Below the pieces are notes generated by a model. It did not search any database. It was not told the DNA's origin and saw only the letters and a list, made by a program, of their open reading frames with translations. From contig CAJYTY010000008.1 in the NCBI GenBank assembly GCA_913777945.1, positions 62,001 to 126,000 of the forward strand: a stretch of 64,000 bases of DNA, in the 5' to 3' direction. The translations under genes were made by a program, and so were the position numbers. Positions 31,981-42,439 of the stretch are shown piece after piece. This DNA comes from an uncultured Acinetobacter sp. (GTDB lineage Bacteria; Pseudomonadota; Gammaproteobacteria; Pseudomonadales; Moraxellaceae). Numbering within the stretch: the stretch's first letter is position 1; every line of letters starts with the position of its first letter.

Positions 31981-34572
31981 TTGGTGAGTCACAATACTTA
32001 CGAGGCCGCAATATCACATCCAATATTTATCGAAGTATTTGATAATTTATTAAGAAATCTATTTTTATCTTCACGTAACCAAAATAGCTTAATTGATATA
32101 CCAATAAATAAAATAAAAAAAGCAACATGGCTTGCTTCAATTGCTGCATTAGGTGAAGGGGATAAGGAAAAAAATTTAGCAAGTGCTTATGGCGCTTTAT
32201 TGTATTTGTCTGATACAGAGAATGAATTATACACAAAAGCTTGTTATGTAATGCAGTCAAGAACTGGAAATATTATTTCGAGTACACATTTACCAAAAAT
32301 TTTTAATAATAAAAAGTATCAACGTGATTTTGGTTCTCTTTTAAACATGGAGTTAGCTGGTAATAGAGCTGAACTTGAGCAAAAATTTTCTGATGATTCA
32401 GAAATTTATTTTACAAAATTTCAATCAACATTGTGGAGTTCTTTGAAGAGTGGTAACAATATAGCGATTTCCGCACCTACATCGTCAGGCAAATCATACA
32501 TAATTAAAAAGTATATCTATGAATTAATAAATAAAGATTTAAGAAATGTAATTTATATCGTGCCAACTAAGGCATTAATTAATCAAGTGAGTAATGATCT
32601 AAATTTAATGGTTAAGGATAAAGCACATGTATTTACAACATATAAAGAAAGCGATGAATTAAAACCAACAATATACGTATTAACTCCAGAAAGAACTTTA
32701 AAGCTGTTGCAAGATAATGAATTCTTATCCCCATCTTTGGTATTTATGGATGAGATTCATAATTTAGAAGATAGTTCAAGAGGAGCTGTTTTCGAAAATG
32801 CACTTTATAGAATGACTGATAAATGGGAAAAAGCACAATTTGTAGTAGCGGGTCCTTTTATTGATGGGCTTGCTAAGTCTATATCTAATATTTCAAATAT
32901 AGATTTAATTAATCATAAAACATTTTCATCACCTGTATTTCAGCTTAAAGTCTCAATAACATTTACTCCAAAAGCTAAAACTGCTTTATATAAGATAGTG
33001 AGTATTACTGGAAATATTTTAAATGGTGATCTTAGGTTTAAAAACTCTTTATATAGTAAAGCTAAATCAAATAAGGGAGATGCATTAGCAGCAATAATGG
33101 AACTATTTGATCCAGATGATCAAAATATTATTTATGCACCTACAAAAAAAGAAGCTGAATCATGGGCCCAAAAAATTGCGCCAGTTATAGGCTCATTAAA
33201 TCCTGACATAGTAAATGGAGCAGATCAAAAAATTAAGGACTTGATTGAGTTCTTGGAAGATGAAGTCCACCCTAAATATTCTTTAATAAGAGCATTAAGA
33301 TTAGGTGTGGCTTTTCATCATAGTGGTTTACCTGACATTGCTAGATTAGAAATAGAAGAATTGTATTCTCAAGCATGTATTAAAAATATTGTATGTACAT
33401 CTACTCTCGTTCAAGGGGTAAATTTACCTGCGGATCGATTAATTATTATTAATCCAAAAGTCAATACTCAAGAAATGAGTAATTTTGAGTTTTTTAACCT
33501 AATAGGAAGGGCCGGCAGAGCTAATACAAAACTATATGGAGAAGTTTACTGTATTGATATTGTTGAAAATGAATGGGGGGAAGATAGATTCTTGACAGAA
33601 GTGGATAAAACAGTTTCATCTGTGACAGTTAAATCTATAAATAATAATAAGGAAATTATATCTGATGTTGTTAGCTTATCCAAAGACGATATTAAAGAAA
33701 ACTATGATAATGATATTTTGTATCAATTGGCTTCATATCTAAGATCCTTATATAATGTTGATAAAAAACAATTGGAAAAGTATGTTTCATCATCTGATCT
33801 TTCAATTGATTTAAAAGAAAAATTGAATATTAAGCTTGAAACAGTATCAAAAAATCTTTCTATACCCAATGAGTTAATTTCCAAAAATCCATTTATTGAT
33901 CCCATTCTTCAAGATGAATTTTATAAAAGAGTGCTTAATGATGGAGTTGATAATTGGTTGATCAATAGAAAACCTTTTGATAAAGGCGGTAAAAATAGTA
34001 AATTAGTAAGTTTCAAAGAAAAAAGTTATTACTATCAATTTTGGTCAGTAATGGAAAGATTAAATGAAATATTTGATTTTGAAAGTGAAATAAATTTTAA
34101 GAAATATGAAGATTATATAAATGTTGGTTTAATTGTGAAAGATAGTCACCAATGGATGTTAGGTAAAAGACATAAATATTTTATTGAAAATAAAATTGGT
34201 TTAGAATCATTTGACGAAAATAAAATTGATAAGATTGCACGATATGTAACAAATCATATCAGTAGAAACATTACATTTATAGCAGTTAAATATTTAATGT
34301 TATGGTCGGATGTAATATCAAGTTTTTTGTCAGAAGAGGATGAGGAAAAAAAATCATATATTTTAAATCTACCAACAATGTTAGAACTTGGCAGTTATGA
34401 TCCTGTTATTTTAGAGTTAATGAACCTAGGTATAAATAGATCTATTGCTATAAAAATAAAGCCATTGCTTAAATTTCAGGAAGATATGTCAATTGAAGAA
34501 ACTCTAGTAAGATTTGATAAAAACAAAATGCCAGCTTTATTTAAAAGATATTTGAAAAGAGCAGGTTTTTAG
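31981..34572 (+). CDS. hamB: Hachiman defence helicase HamB
   Basis: The 863-residue superfamily 2 helicase has Walker A SAPTSSGKSYIIKK near 164, VIYIVPTKALINQ, DEIH box FMDEIHNLED near 257, and the C-terminal helicase motifs FHHSGLPDIARLEIEELY, CTSTLVQGVNLPADRL and IGRAGRANT. The long C-terminal half is typical of HamB. The start is TTG 31981 or the next codon GTG 31984, with AAAGGAG upstream. It senses aberrant DNA and controls HamA, by family knowledge. It is intact. Confidence 0.9.
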   Translation: MVSHNTYEAAISHPIFIEVFDNLLRNLFLSSRNQNSLIDIPINKIKKATWLASIAALGEGDKEKNLASAYGALLYLSDTENELYTKACYVMQSRTGNIISSTHLPKIFNNKKYQRDFGSLLNMELAGNRAELEQKFSDDSEIYFTKFQSTLWSSLKSGNNIAISAPTSSGKSYIIKKYIYELINKDLRNVIYIVPTKALINQVSNDLNLMVKDKAHVFTTYKESDELKPTIYVLTPERTLKLLQDNEFLSPSLVFMDEIHNLEDSSRGAVFENALYRMTDKWEKAQFVVAGPFIDGLAKSISNISNIDLINHKTFSSPVFQLKVSITFTPKAKTALYKIVSITGNILNGDLRFKNSLYSKAKSNKGDALAAIMELFDPDDQNIIYAPTKKEAESWAQKIAPVIGSLNPDIVNGADQKIKDLIEFLEDEVHPKYSLIRALRLGVAFHHSGLPDIARLEIEELYSQACIKNIVCTSTLVQGVNLPADRLIIINPKVNTQEMSNFEFFNLIGRAGRANTKLYGEVYCIDIVENEWGEDRFLTEVDKTVSSVTVKSINNNKEIISDVVSLSKDDIKENYDNDILYQLASYLRSLYNVDKKQLEKYVSSSDLSIDLKEKLNIKLETVSKNLSIPNELISKNPFIDPILQDEFYKRVLNDGVDNWLINRKPFDKGGKNSKLVSFKEKSYYYQFWSVMERLNEIFDFESEINFKKYEDYINVGLIVKDSHQWMLGKRHKYFIENKIGLESFDENKIDKIARYVTNHISRNITFIAVKYLMLWSDVISSFLSEEDEEKKSYILNLPTMLELGSYDPVILELMNLGINRSIAIKIKPLLKFQEDMSIEETLVRFDKNKMPALFKRYLKRAGF

Positions 34573-35430
34573 TGAATTAGCTTAAAATAATAGATGATGA
34601 TGTATGTCTGGAATTTTTATGGCGATTCAGGCTTACAAAGTTATGAATTTTCTATGATGGACATATGTAGTCTACAAACCTAATTAAGTACACTATTCAG
34701 TCACAATTCATTTGAAATGACGCATAACTTAAAGCTCCGAAAGCCGAAACTTTCAGACTTACATTAATTTTATTAATCGTAAAATATTTGATTAATATAA
34801 ACTCTTCTCGACTTTGAGCGTTGTGTTGGTATACTTGAACCGAACCCAGTATTTAAGAGCAATTAAACTGTATTTTAAAGTGGTAAGACACATATCAATG
34901 CAGTTCTATTTCGTATCGTAAAAACTGGATTCTATATTATTAACTCAAGCTCTATCTCTAGATTAATGCAGAAAATATCACTCCATGAAATACTGGTTTT
35001 ATCCTCTTGGAATACAAAATGTTCAACATCTGTATAGGGCTGAGTTTTAGTTAACCCTTTCAACTTGTGATAAATTATCTGATGCAGTAAAAGCATTAAA
35101 ACAATTAAAGATTTGAGAGAATAACACTTATAAAAAGACTAAAAACAGTAGATTCATATTAGATGAAATGTCAGATTTAGATGCTTTGATTAAAAAGTAT
35201 AGAACTTATGACGTTACTATAGAAATATTATTAGTTCAGTTGAGCCTAGATTATTCTGAACTGAATTCTCGTGTTGAATCAGTATTAGGGCAATGGGCAT
35301 GTATTATTAAATAGACCTTGAATGCTGAAACTTATTATATTATTAAATAAGTATAATCTCTATCAGACTTTATGAGGGAAAATAAATTAATGCTTTTGCC
35401 ATGTAAGGCGGAAGCATAGATTTTATGCTA
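34573..35430. other. 858-bp AT-rich gap with degenerate coding scraps
   Basis: No intact gene is visible. Short frames look like remnants: 29 codons from ATG 34594 (MMMYVWNFYGDSGLQ), a scrap near 35045-35115 and a 48-codon frame 35168-35314 (MSDLDALIKKYRTYDVTIEI). None is recognised. It separates the defence genes from the integrase and looks like eroded island cargo. Confidence 0.45.
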
Positions 35431-36705
35431 TTAATTTTGTGTATTACAAAACTCAGCCCAATCCTCCATTAATCCCTTGCGTTTTTCGAGATAAGCTCTA
35501 CGTAAATAAGCAGCTTCAACTTCGTCAGGTAGTTTATGTGCCAATACATGCTCACAGACCTCACGTGGGTAGTCAGTTTTGTCCGCTGACCAGTCACGGA
35601 AGGTGGAACGGAAACCATGTGTTGTAATCACTCGATTTTGTTTAGGATCTATATAGCCTAAGCCATCTTCTTCAACTTTTTGTTCATGCATTCGTTTGAT
35701 TAGAGTGGTTAATGACATATCTGATAACATTTCACCAGTACGTGGTGCAGGAAAAATGAAATCTTGTGGCTGAGTATATGCTTGAATTGATTTAAGTAAA
35801 TTAATAGCTTCTTGAGACAGGGGAACACGATGTTCTTTATCTGCTTTCATTCGTTCTTTTGGAATAACCCACACTTTATTATTAAAATCAATTTCATGCC
35901 ATTTAGCCCCAAAAATCTCACCAGAGCGACAGACTGTTAAAATCGCAAATTCCAGAGCTTTAGGTGAAATCCCTTTTTTTTGTCTTAGGTATTGAATGAA
36001 TTCATATAGCTGTTCATAAGGTAGAGATGGGTGAGGGCGTGATTCCTGCTTTAAGTTCCCTAATATTGGCTCAAGATTACCTTTCCATGCAGCTGGGTTA
36101 TCACCTTCAAAATATCCCATAGCTTTGGCATAATCAAAAATAGTTTCTACACGGCCACGAATGCGTTTGGCTGTTTCATTTTTCTCAATCCAGATAGGTT
36201 TGAGGGCTTCTGCTATATCAACTTTAGTGATGGTGCTAATGGTGAGATTACCCAAAGTTGGATAGATATAAGTTTCCAGTGTCGATGACCATTGCCCAAT
36301 ATGCTTTTCATTTTTGAGTTCACGGGTTTTATTTATAATAACAACTTTGGCACATTCACTGAATGTTTTGTTCCTTAACTGCTGGATTCTTTGCTTTTCA
36401 AGTTGTTCTTGTTTATGGGAAATTGGATCAATGCCATTTCGTATTTGTAGTCTCAATTCAGTTGCTTTAGTGCGGGCTTCAGCTAAAGAAACTTCAGGAT
36501 AGGGACCAATACCGATATCACGGCGATGAGGTTTTAGTTTTCCGTCTTTATCCAGACGTTTTCCTACTACTGCACGCAAAATCCAAACACGGGAATTACC
36601 TTCGACGTTCAGGCAGAGGCCATCAACACCGCCAACAGAATGTCGCCCAGTTGTCTTAATTTTTGCTACACTGAGTGCAGATAGCTCTTTAGATTTCTTT
36701 GGCAT
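35431..36705 (-). CDS. P4-type tyrosine integrase
   Basis: The 424-residue recombinase has an N-terminal DUF4102 arm-binding domain (AKIKTTGRHSVGGVDGLCL, IGPYPEVSLAEARTKA), a core-binding SAM-like domain and a C-terminal catalytic domain: Arg in VCRSGEIFGAKW near 257, HGFRSTFRDW near 362, and LAHKLPDEVEAAYLRR with the nucleophile Tyr near 398. It should insert and excise a genomic island. It sits at the boundary between AT-rich accessory DNA (left) and catabolic chromosome (right). I cannot identify the attachment site by eye. Confidence 0.92.
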   Translation of the reverse strand: MPKKSKELSALSVAKIKTTGRHSVGGVDGLCLNVEGNSRVWILRAVVGKRLDKDGKLKPHRRDIGIGPYPEVSLAEARTKATELRLQIRNGIDPISHKQEQLEKQRIQQLRNKTFSECAKVVIINKTRELKNEKHIGQWSSTLETYIYPTLGNLTISTITKVDIAEALKPIWIEKNETAKRIRGRVETIFDYAKAMGYFEGDNPAAWKGNLEPILGNLKQESRPHPSLPYEQLYEFIQYLRQKKGISPKALEFAILTVCRSGEIFGAKWHEIDFNNKVWVIPKERMKADKEHRVPLSQEAINLLKSIQAYTQPQDFIFPAPRTGEMLSDMSLTTLIKRMHEQKVEEDGLGYIDPKQNRVITTHGFRSTFRDWSADKTDYPREVCEHVLAHKLPDEVEAAYLRRAYLEKRKGLMEDWAEFCNTQN

Positions 36706-37178
36706 ATCTTAATTTACCCCACAACCTACCCCACATAAAATACTAGAAATGGTAGGCTTGGGCAAGATGACTTAGGATAATAAAATTATTAAATAATTGA
36801 AAAATATATATTTATAATATTAATTAGGATTGCTTAGGACTATTGTTATACGGACACCGCTTCCGCCAAATACAAAAAAGCCCTGAAAAAATCAGGGCTT
36901 TTTTATTTTAAGCGTTGATGCTGATGCAGCATAGTCTTTCTAAAATGTAAATCTGGAGTTTCATCACACATTTTAGATTGCCGTTGTGAATTTTGAAATT
37001 TCGTTTTAACTGAATCAAAAAAACAAAATATCTTCATCGTGAATCAATCATCAAATGAAAACCAAAAAATAGAGTGTCGACATAAGTTTAATTAAGCCAA
37101 ATTGGCTTTTCTCCATACTTTTTATACAATTGATTTATAAAATAATAATGAAAATTCTCATTTAACGATAAATCCGCT
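36706..37178. other. Gap between integrase and tetR gene
   Basis: 473 bp without a gene. It starts with a C-rich stretch directly upstream of the integrase (two CCCCACA copies near 36718-36743), which could be arm-type binding or attachment sequence, and holds a terminator hairpin. The rest is AT-rich with no feature recognised. Confidence 0.4.
36874..36904 (+). terminator. Rho-independent terminator right of the integrase
   Basis: AAGCCCTGA and TCAGGGCTT arms, a 5-base A loop and flanking A and T runs, so it could work in both directions. No gene on the plus strand ends just upstream, which suggests that its original gene was displaced by island insertion. Confidence 0.75.
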
Positions 37179-37823
37179 ATGGCCAACAAGATCGCGTCGA
37201 AATCATTAAAGACATTAGAGCGGCGTCACCTCATTATCGATAAAACACTGGCATTGATTGCACAAAAAGGAATAGATGGCGTTTCAATTGCGGAAATTGC
37301 CAAAGCCACCAGTTTGGGTCATGGTCAAATCTATCGCTGTTTCCAAGATAAAAATGAAATTTTAAAGCAGGTGATTCAGCAGGTGACACAAAAACGTCTG
37401 ATTCTATTTCATTTGGGCAATCACGACATTCATAAAAAAGCTAAAGAAATCAGTACAATTTATCAGAGCGATTTAACTAATGATGAAGTGAGACTGATTT
37501 ATGAATTAATGAAATTAAACCAGCAACATCCACTCTTTGTGTATGCACAAGAAGCAGATGACAGCTTGACAGAATTTGGTCTACAAATGCTGCGCTTTAA
37601 ATATCCGCAGGCCACTGAAGCACAGATTGTGGCCTTATCGGAAATGGTGGCGATATTTACAGAAGGAAGTTTACTTCGCCGTTTACACGGCTTTTCCAGT
37701 CGTGCCGACATTGAGCGACTCGAACAGATGTTTGTGGTATGTTTAAACGCACTGGATGAAATGCTTGATGTGCCTCAGCACTCATCAAGTGCTACAACAG
37801 GTCATGAATCAAATTTCAGATAA
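37179..37823 (+). CDS. TetR-family transcriptional regulator
   Basis: The 214-residue protein has an N-terminal TetR DNA-binding domain (IDKTLALIAQKGIDGVSIAE, TSLGHGQIYRCFQDKNEIL) and a helical ligand domain. It converges on tcuB, with 23 bp between the stops. Its ligand is unknown and it may or may not control the tcu genes. Confidence 0.85.
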   Translation: MANKIASKSLKTLERRHLIIDKTLALIAQKGIDGVSIAEIAKATSLGHGQIYRCFQDKNEILKQVIQQVTQKRLILFHLGNHDIHKKAKEISTIYQSDLTNDEVRLIYELMKLNQQHPLFVYAQEADDSLTEFGLQMLRFKYPQATEAQIVALSEMVAIFTEGSLLRRLHGFSSRADIERLEQMFVVCLNALDEMLDVPQHSSSATTGHESNFR

Positions 37824-37846
37824 TATCCCACCTGATTCTTTTGAGC

Positions 37847-38995
37847 TTAAGCTGATGTGTCCTGTTGGGTGGTATGCTGGCGTGTTTCAATGGCAAATTT
37901 GATTAAAGATGCGCTGCGGTAAAAACCATGTGCGAACTTTCCAAAAGGCATGGTAATAAAGAAGGTCATGACTGTGGCTAAGTGGAAAATTAGTAAAAGC
38001 GCCATGTATGGAGAACTACGAAATGCCATGAGCGCTAAGCCTGAAGCACTGACTAAAATTAAAAGGAAAATAAAGCCTCGATCTACAGGTTTTTGCTCGC
38101 GGTCACCATGTAGTGGATGGCGTTTAAGATTTAAATAGAGCAGGCTAGATGGCCCAACCACTAAGCCGATTCCACCCAGCGTACCCAAAATAACAGGCAA
38201 GCTTAGGTAAGGATAAGGTGCATGGAGGTTAAGGAAATAGTGATATAAAGTCGCTACACCTGTGGCTGCAAAGCAAAGCATAAAGCCATAAAACGTCAGG
38301 TGATGGAACACACGACGAATGTGTGTGTAACGGTCATCTTGCTCATTACAGCCTTTACCATGTCCACCATCTAAATATTTAAGCGTTAACACATTTTGAG
38401 AGGCTTGAACCAGATCGGGTTTCTCAACTTTACCATGAATAACGTTAGATGTTTGTCGCCAAAATTTACCAATTCCAATGCCGAGCAAAACAATGGCAAC
38501 TGTAAAGGTCGCTCCAAACAATAGAGCCAAAAAGTTATGCGGGAAAATCGCATAGAAATTACCTTGATAGCCTGCAAACAGGTCGGTACCTTTGTACCGC
38601 ACCATAGCGAGCATGCATAAAAAGAAAATAAGTGTTAATACCGAAACAAAAGGAATTCCCACAGATTTATAAAGTCGCCCTAAAGGCTGCGGGGTCGCAA
38701 ACTCTTGGTAAGTTTCTAAACGTACTTGCGCCATCGCTTTGGGAATGTTTACCCCAAACTCGTGTGGCGGGGCATATTGGCAAGCGTGTAAACACGCACC
38801 ACAGTTATGGCACAGGTTTGCGAGATAATGAATATCGGCTTGATTAAACTCAAGGCGCTTGGTCATGGCGGCAAACACGGCACAAAACGACTCACAGTAA
38901 CGACAAGCATTACAAATCTGTAGCGCTCTTTGAACTTCCTGCTCATGCTCAGAGAGCTGAACAACTGGAATTAGGGCTTGAGTACTAGCATTCAT
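37847..38995 (-). CDS. tcuB: Tricarballylate utilisation membrane iron-sulfur protein TcuB
   Basis: TcuB reoxidises the flavin of TcuA by passing electrons to the quinone pool. From ATG 38995, overlapping the end of tcuA, the product has 382 residues: two cysteine clusters ([11 protein letters not shown] and [13 protein letters not shown]) for 4Fe-4S centres, then about six membrane segments. The length equals the enterobacterial protein (about 380). The longer reading from 39100 runs inside tcuA. The operon is tcuA-tcuB. Confidence 0.92.
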   Translation of the reverse strand: MNASTQALIPVVQLSEHEQEVQRALQICNACRYCESFCAVFAAMTKRLEFNQADIHYLANLCHNCGACLHACQYAPPHEFGVNIPKAMAQVRLETYQEFATPQPLGRLYKSVGIPFVSVLTLIFFLCMLAMVRYKGTDLFAGYQGNFYAIFPHNFLALLFGATFTVAIVLLGIGIGKFWRQTSNVIHGKVEKPDLVQASQNVLTLKYLDGGHGKGCNEQDDRYTHIRRVFHHLTFYGFMLCFAATGVATLYHYFLNLHAPYPYLSLPVILGTLGGIGLVVGPSSLLYLNLKRHPLHGDREQKPVDRGFIFLLILVSASGLALMAFRSSPYMALLLIFHLATVMTFFITMPFGKFAHGFYRSASLIKFAIETRQHTTQQDTSA

Positions 38996-40391
38996 GTTCA
39001 ACTCCTTGTGATAGTGCATAGCGGGCTGCATTTTTTCCGGCAATGCGTCCAAAGGTCGTGCCGATCGACATGCCAACGCCTGCGGTATAACCCTGACCAA
39101 GTACGTTACCTGCCATCATTTCACCTGCCACAAATAAGTTGCGGCTGGCTTTATTGTTAAAACGCACAGCAGCATCGTCTTCGACTTTTAAGCCTAAATA
39201 GGTAAAGGTAATGCCGGGTTTAAGCGCATAGGCATAGAAGGGCGGGCGATCGAACGGAACGGCCCAATGGGTCTTGTTGGGAACGATATTTTGAGTGGTA
39301 CAATCGTCTAAAACCGTATGGTTAAAGGTGCCTTGTACGCAGGCTTGGTTAAATTCGTCTACGGTATGGCATAAGGTTTTTGCATCTAGCCCGATTTTTT
39401 CGGCCAGCTCTTGAATGCTATTTGCTTTTACCCCCGCAAACACAGGTGGCATAAAGCGACCAATGGCTTTTGAATCAATAATGGAATAGGCGATTTGCTG
39501 TGGCTGTTTGGCCACAAGGCGACCCCAAATCGCATAACGTTTTGGCCAGAAGTCTTCGCCTTCATCGTAAAAACGTTTGGCCTTGTTATTAACCACAATT
39601 CCCAGTGAAACGCAGTCAATACGGGTGCAGATGCCACCGTCATATAACGGTGCGCGTGCATCTACAGCCACACAGTGCGATTGCGATGGATCACCAATCA
39701 TATCGGCGCCTTGATCGATCATAAATTTGAGTAAGTTGCCTTGATTAAAGCGGGTTCCACGGATAATAAAATTATCGGCAGGCCATTCACCGTTTTCATT
39801 TTGTCCCCATGCTGCCCTCAACCATTCTAAATTTGACTCAAATCCCCCGGCGGCCAATACACAGCTTTTTGCTTGAAACACACGGCCATCTTCTGCAATT
39901 GCAGCTTCAAAATGTCCTTGATTTAACTTGAGATCTTTAATTTTGGTGTTGTATAAAATCTCAATACCAAGTGCTTGCGCACTTCGGTAGTAGGCGTTGA
40001 TGAGGGCTTTACCACCACCCATAAAAAAGGCATTGGTACGCGCAACATGTAAAGCACCTGATAGCGGCGGCTGAAAATTGACACCATGTTTACGCATCCA
40101 GTCGCGACATGTTGCCGTGCTACGAATGACCAGACGGGCCAAGTGTTCATTGGTTTTGCCAGCAGTGACTTTAAGTAGGTCTTGCCAATATTCTTCTTCG
40201 GGATAGGCATCGACCAGTACATCTTGAGGAGCATCATGCATGCAACGGAGGTTACGAGTGTGCTGTGAATTACCACCACGCCATTCTTTAGGCGCTGCCT
40301 CTAAAACTATCACAGAAGCACCACTCTCTTTTGCTGTGAGCGCGGCACACAGTGCGGCATTTCCACCCCCAATGACAATCACATCATGCAT
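38985..40391 (-). CDS. tcuA: FAD-dependent tricarballylate dehydrogenase TcuA
   Basis: The 468-residue flavoprotein has an N-terminal dinucleotide-binding motif ([15 protein letters not shown]), [18 protein letters not shown] and a C-terminal [20 protein letters not shown], all typical of the fumarate-reductase-like TcuA family. It oxidises tricarballylate to cis-aconitate, feeding the TCA cycle. tcuB overlaps its end and a LysR gene precedes it on the same strand. Confidence 0.92.
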   Translation of the reverse strand: MHDVIVIGGGNAALCAALTAKESGASVIVLEAAPKEWRGGNSQHTRNLRCMHDAPQDVLVDAYPEEEYWQDLLKVTAGKTNEHLARLVIRSTATCRDWMRKHGVNFQPPLSGALHVARTNAFFMGGGKALINAYYRSAQALGIEILYNTKIKDLKLNQGHFEAAIAEDGRVFQAKSCVLAAGGFESNLEWLRAAWGQNENGEWPADNFIIRGTRFNQGNLLKFMIDQGADMIGDPSQSHCVAVDARAPLYDGGICTRIDCVSLGIVVNNKAKRFYDEGEDFWPKRYAIWGRLVAKQPQQIAYSIIDSKAIGRFMPPVFAGVKANSIQELAEKIGLDAKTLCHTVDEFNQACVQGTFNHTVLDDCTTQNIVPNKTHWAVPFDRPPFYAYALKPGITFTYLGLKVEDDAAVRFNNKASRNLFVAGEMMAGNVLGQGYTAGVGMSIGTTFGRIAGKNAARYALSQGVEHEC

Positions 40392-40494
40392 AGATTTCTT
40401 CCCTTTTTAGCTCAGGCTAATGTAGCTTTAAAAGGCAATATGCAGTGAGAGGCTCAGCTTGAATGGGTGTTTAGTAAAAATAAATACAAATGGC

Positions 40495-41424
40495 TTAAGT
40501 GTTTATAAGTTTCGCACCGGGCCAGCGATTTTCTTGAATCAAGTTGGTTACACATGTACGAATCACCACTTTAGTGGCTAAAGTGGCAGGCGAGAGTTCT
40601 TCTTCAGACAAACTAATTAAGTAGTTAATACGCTCAATGGCAGGTTCTACAACGCGTAGTAAACATAAATCTTGGCGTGAGGTTAATGCGGCACCCGCAG
40701 GTTGAATAGTCGCCATTTCGAGTTGGCTGATACTTTCCATCAGCAAATGCAGTCCATCAATCTCATAGGCCACTTTAAGTTGATGAATTTTGTGTTCGAG
40801 CAACAAGCGCAGGCCATGTCGTTGGCTCGGTAAAATCAGGGGAAGTGCTTTAAGCTGTGTATGCGTAATGGTTTGCGTGTCGATACAACTTTCAAGGTGA
40901 TACTGACTCAGCACTTCTTTAGGCGAGATTAAAAATATTTGCTCTTTGACCAAAGGCTGTATAGCCCATTGTGGATCGACATCGTCACGAAAGATGATAG
41001 CCACATCGAGCTGCCTTGCATTAACTAAAGCTTTTAAATCACCCGATAATCCTTCTATTAAACGGACTTTAATGTCGGGGTAACGGTTTCTCATGAGTTT
41101 TAAAAAATGTGTGCCAATCACAGCCGCCACACTTGGTGAAAAACCGACGGTCACATGACCACTTAAGCGTGAAGAATGTGCAGAATCTACGGCATGCTCT
41201 AGGTGCCTAAGCGCCAGTTGTACTTGTTGAAAAAATGCTAAACCCGCAGGGGTGGGGACTGTACCCAAAGTAGTACGTTGTAAAAGGCGAATAGAAAGCT
41301 CGCTTTCTAATTTTGAGATTTGCTGACTTAATGCAGAAGTGCCAATATCGAGATTTTTTGCAGCTTTACCCAAACTTCCAGACTCGATCACGGTAATAAA
41401 ATACTTTAATTGTTTGAGTTCCAC
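40495..41424 (-). CDS. LysR-family regulator next to tcuA (TcuR-like)
   Basis: The 309-residue protein has an N-terminal winged HTH (ELKQLKYFITVIESGSLGKA, SALSQQISKLESELSIRLLQ) and a LysR substrate domain. It is transcribed in the same direction as tcuA, 103 bp upstream, unlike the usual divergent arrangement. A clear paralogue lies at 44019-44948. The position suggests control of tricarballylate use. Confidence 0.88.
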   Translation of the reverse strand: MELKQLKYFITVIESGSLGKAAKNLDIGTSALSQQISKLESELSIRLLQRTTLGTVPTPAGLAFFQQVQLALRHLEHAVDSAHSSRLSGHVTVGFSPSVAAVIGTHFLKLMRNRYPDIKVRLIEGLSGDLKALVNARQLDVAIIFRDDVDPQWAIQPLVKEQIFLISPKEVLSQYHLESCIDTQTITHTQLKALPLILPSQRHGLRLLLEHKIHQLKVAYEIDGLHLLMESISQLEMATIQPAGAALTSRQDLCLLRVVEPAIERINYLISLSEEELSPATLATKVVIRTCVTNLIQENRWPGAKLINT

Positions 41425-41555
41425 GGCAAATACTACATTGTCCTTTGTTCATTATTCTACACGGGTTTATCGCTTTGTATTTTGTTCTATCAGGCTGCGT
41501 AAACCGCCGAAAGAATAAAGGCAACATCCTCTCAAAATGCTGCCTTTTAGAGCTT

Positions 41556-42350
41556 TTATTGTTTAACCTGCTCAAGACCCTGTTCTTCAATCGTTTGTGT
41601 CGCTTGAGGCGATTTTACAAATTGAATCAGCTCTTTTGCTGCTTTTACATATTCAGAGTGTTTACCAATACCAGCAGCAAATACCGTGACTTTTTGGTAA
41701 GGCGCAGGAATCGGGCCGACCAAATCAACTTGACCATATTGGCCAGTAAACGGTTTGATTTCACTAATTTGCTGGAAGCCAATATCAAACTGTCCTTCAG
41801 CAATACGTTTTGCAACGCGGTCGCCGACGACTTTTTCTGCTTTACTTGAAATTAATTTGTATTCGACCGGTGGAAAGCTTGGGAAAACCTCTTTTTCAAG
41901 ATGCGTACCGCTCGCACTTGCTGAATAGCCAATGTGCTTAGCATTGAGTAAAACTTGTTCAAATTTTGCCGCAGAGCTAATGTCTGGCTTTGGTGCACCT
42001 TTGGGAACAGCCATGCCAATACTTGAATTGACTAGAGTACGTTGTGAATCTGGATCGACATACCCTTTTTCTGCAAGCTTACTGAGTTCTGGAGCAGCCA
42101 GCATCACCACATCAAAACGCTCACCACGATCGAGACGGTTTGGAATTGCAGTGGGCGATGCACCCATTGATGAACCAGAAGACAGATGAACTGTGTGACC
42201 AGTTTGTTTTTCAAATAATGGAATGAGTTTTTCCATAGATGAATAAAAACCGCCAGAGCTGATCACTTCGAGCGTGTCTGCATGGGTGAATGTAGAGCCT
42301 AAACCTGCACCAGCTAAGCACATACTTAATACAATCGGAGATTTTTTCAT
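41556..42350 (-). CDS. Periplasmic solute-binding protein without ABC partners
   Basis: The 264-residue protein has a signal peptide (ending FTHA) and a type-2 periplasmic binding fold like ModA/SBP_bac_11: DTLEVISSGGFYSSMEKLIP, HTVHLSSGSSMGASP and FDVVMLAAPELSKLAEKGYV. No permease or ATPase genes are adjacent. It lies between tcuC and a LysR gene, so it may bind a tricarboxylate or sense the substrate. That assignment is inference. Confidence 0.8.
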   Translation of the reverse strand: MKKSPIVLSMCLAGAGLGSTFTHADTLEVISSGGFYSSMEKLIPLFEKQTGHTVHLSSGSSMGASPTAIPNRLDRGERFDVVMLAAPELSKLAEKGYVDPDSQRTLVNSSIGMAVPKGAPKPDISSAAKFEQVLLNAKHIGYSASASGTHLEKEVFPSFPPVEYKLISSKAEKVVGDRVAKRIAEGQFDIGFQQISEIKPFTGQYGQVDLVGPIPAPYQKVTVFAAGIGKHSEYVKAAKELIQFVKSPQATQTIEEQGLEQVKQ

Positions 42351-42439
42351 AGTAACTCACTTGAAGGACACAAGAACACAGCACGGTTGCAATATGCACG
42401 CCGTGCTGTTCATTAAAATTTTCAAATGATGCTGATGTG

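Noticed and set aside
34594..35314. Short frames between hamB and the integrase as real genes
   Set aside because: All are under 50 codons, mostly without ribosome sites and without recognised relatives; treated as degenerate scraps.
36841..36905. Possible tRNA 3' end as integrase attachment site (a CCGCTTCCGCCA-like stretch)
   Set aside because: No T-loop sequence or cloverleaf can be built upstream, so no tRNA is called.
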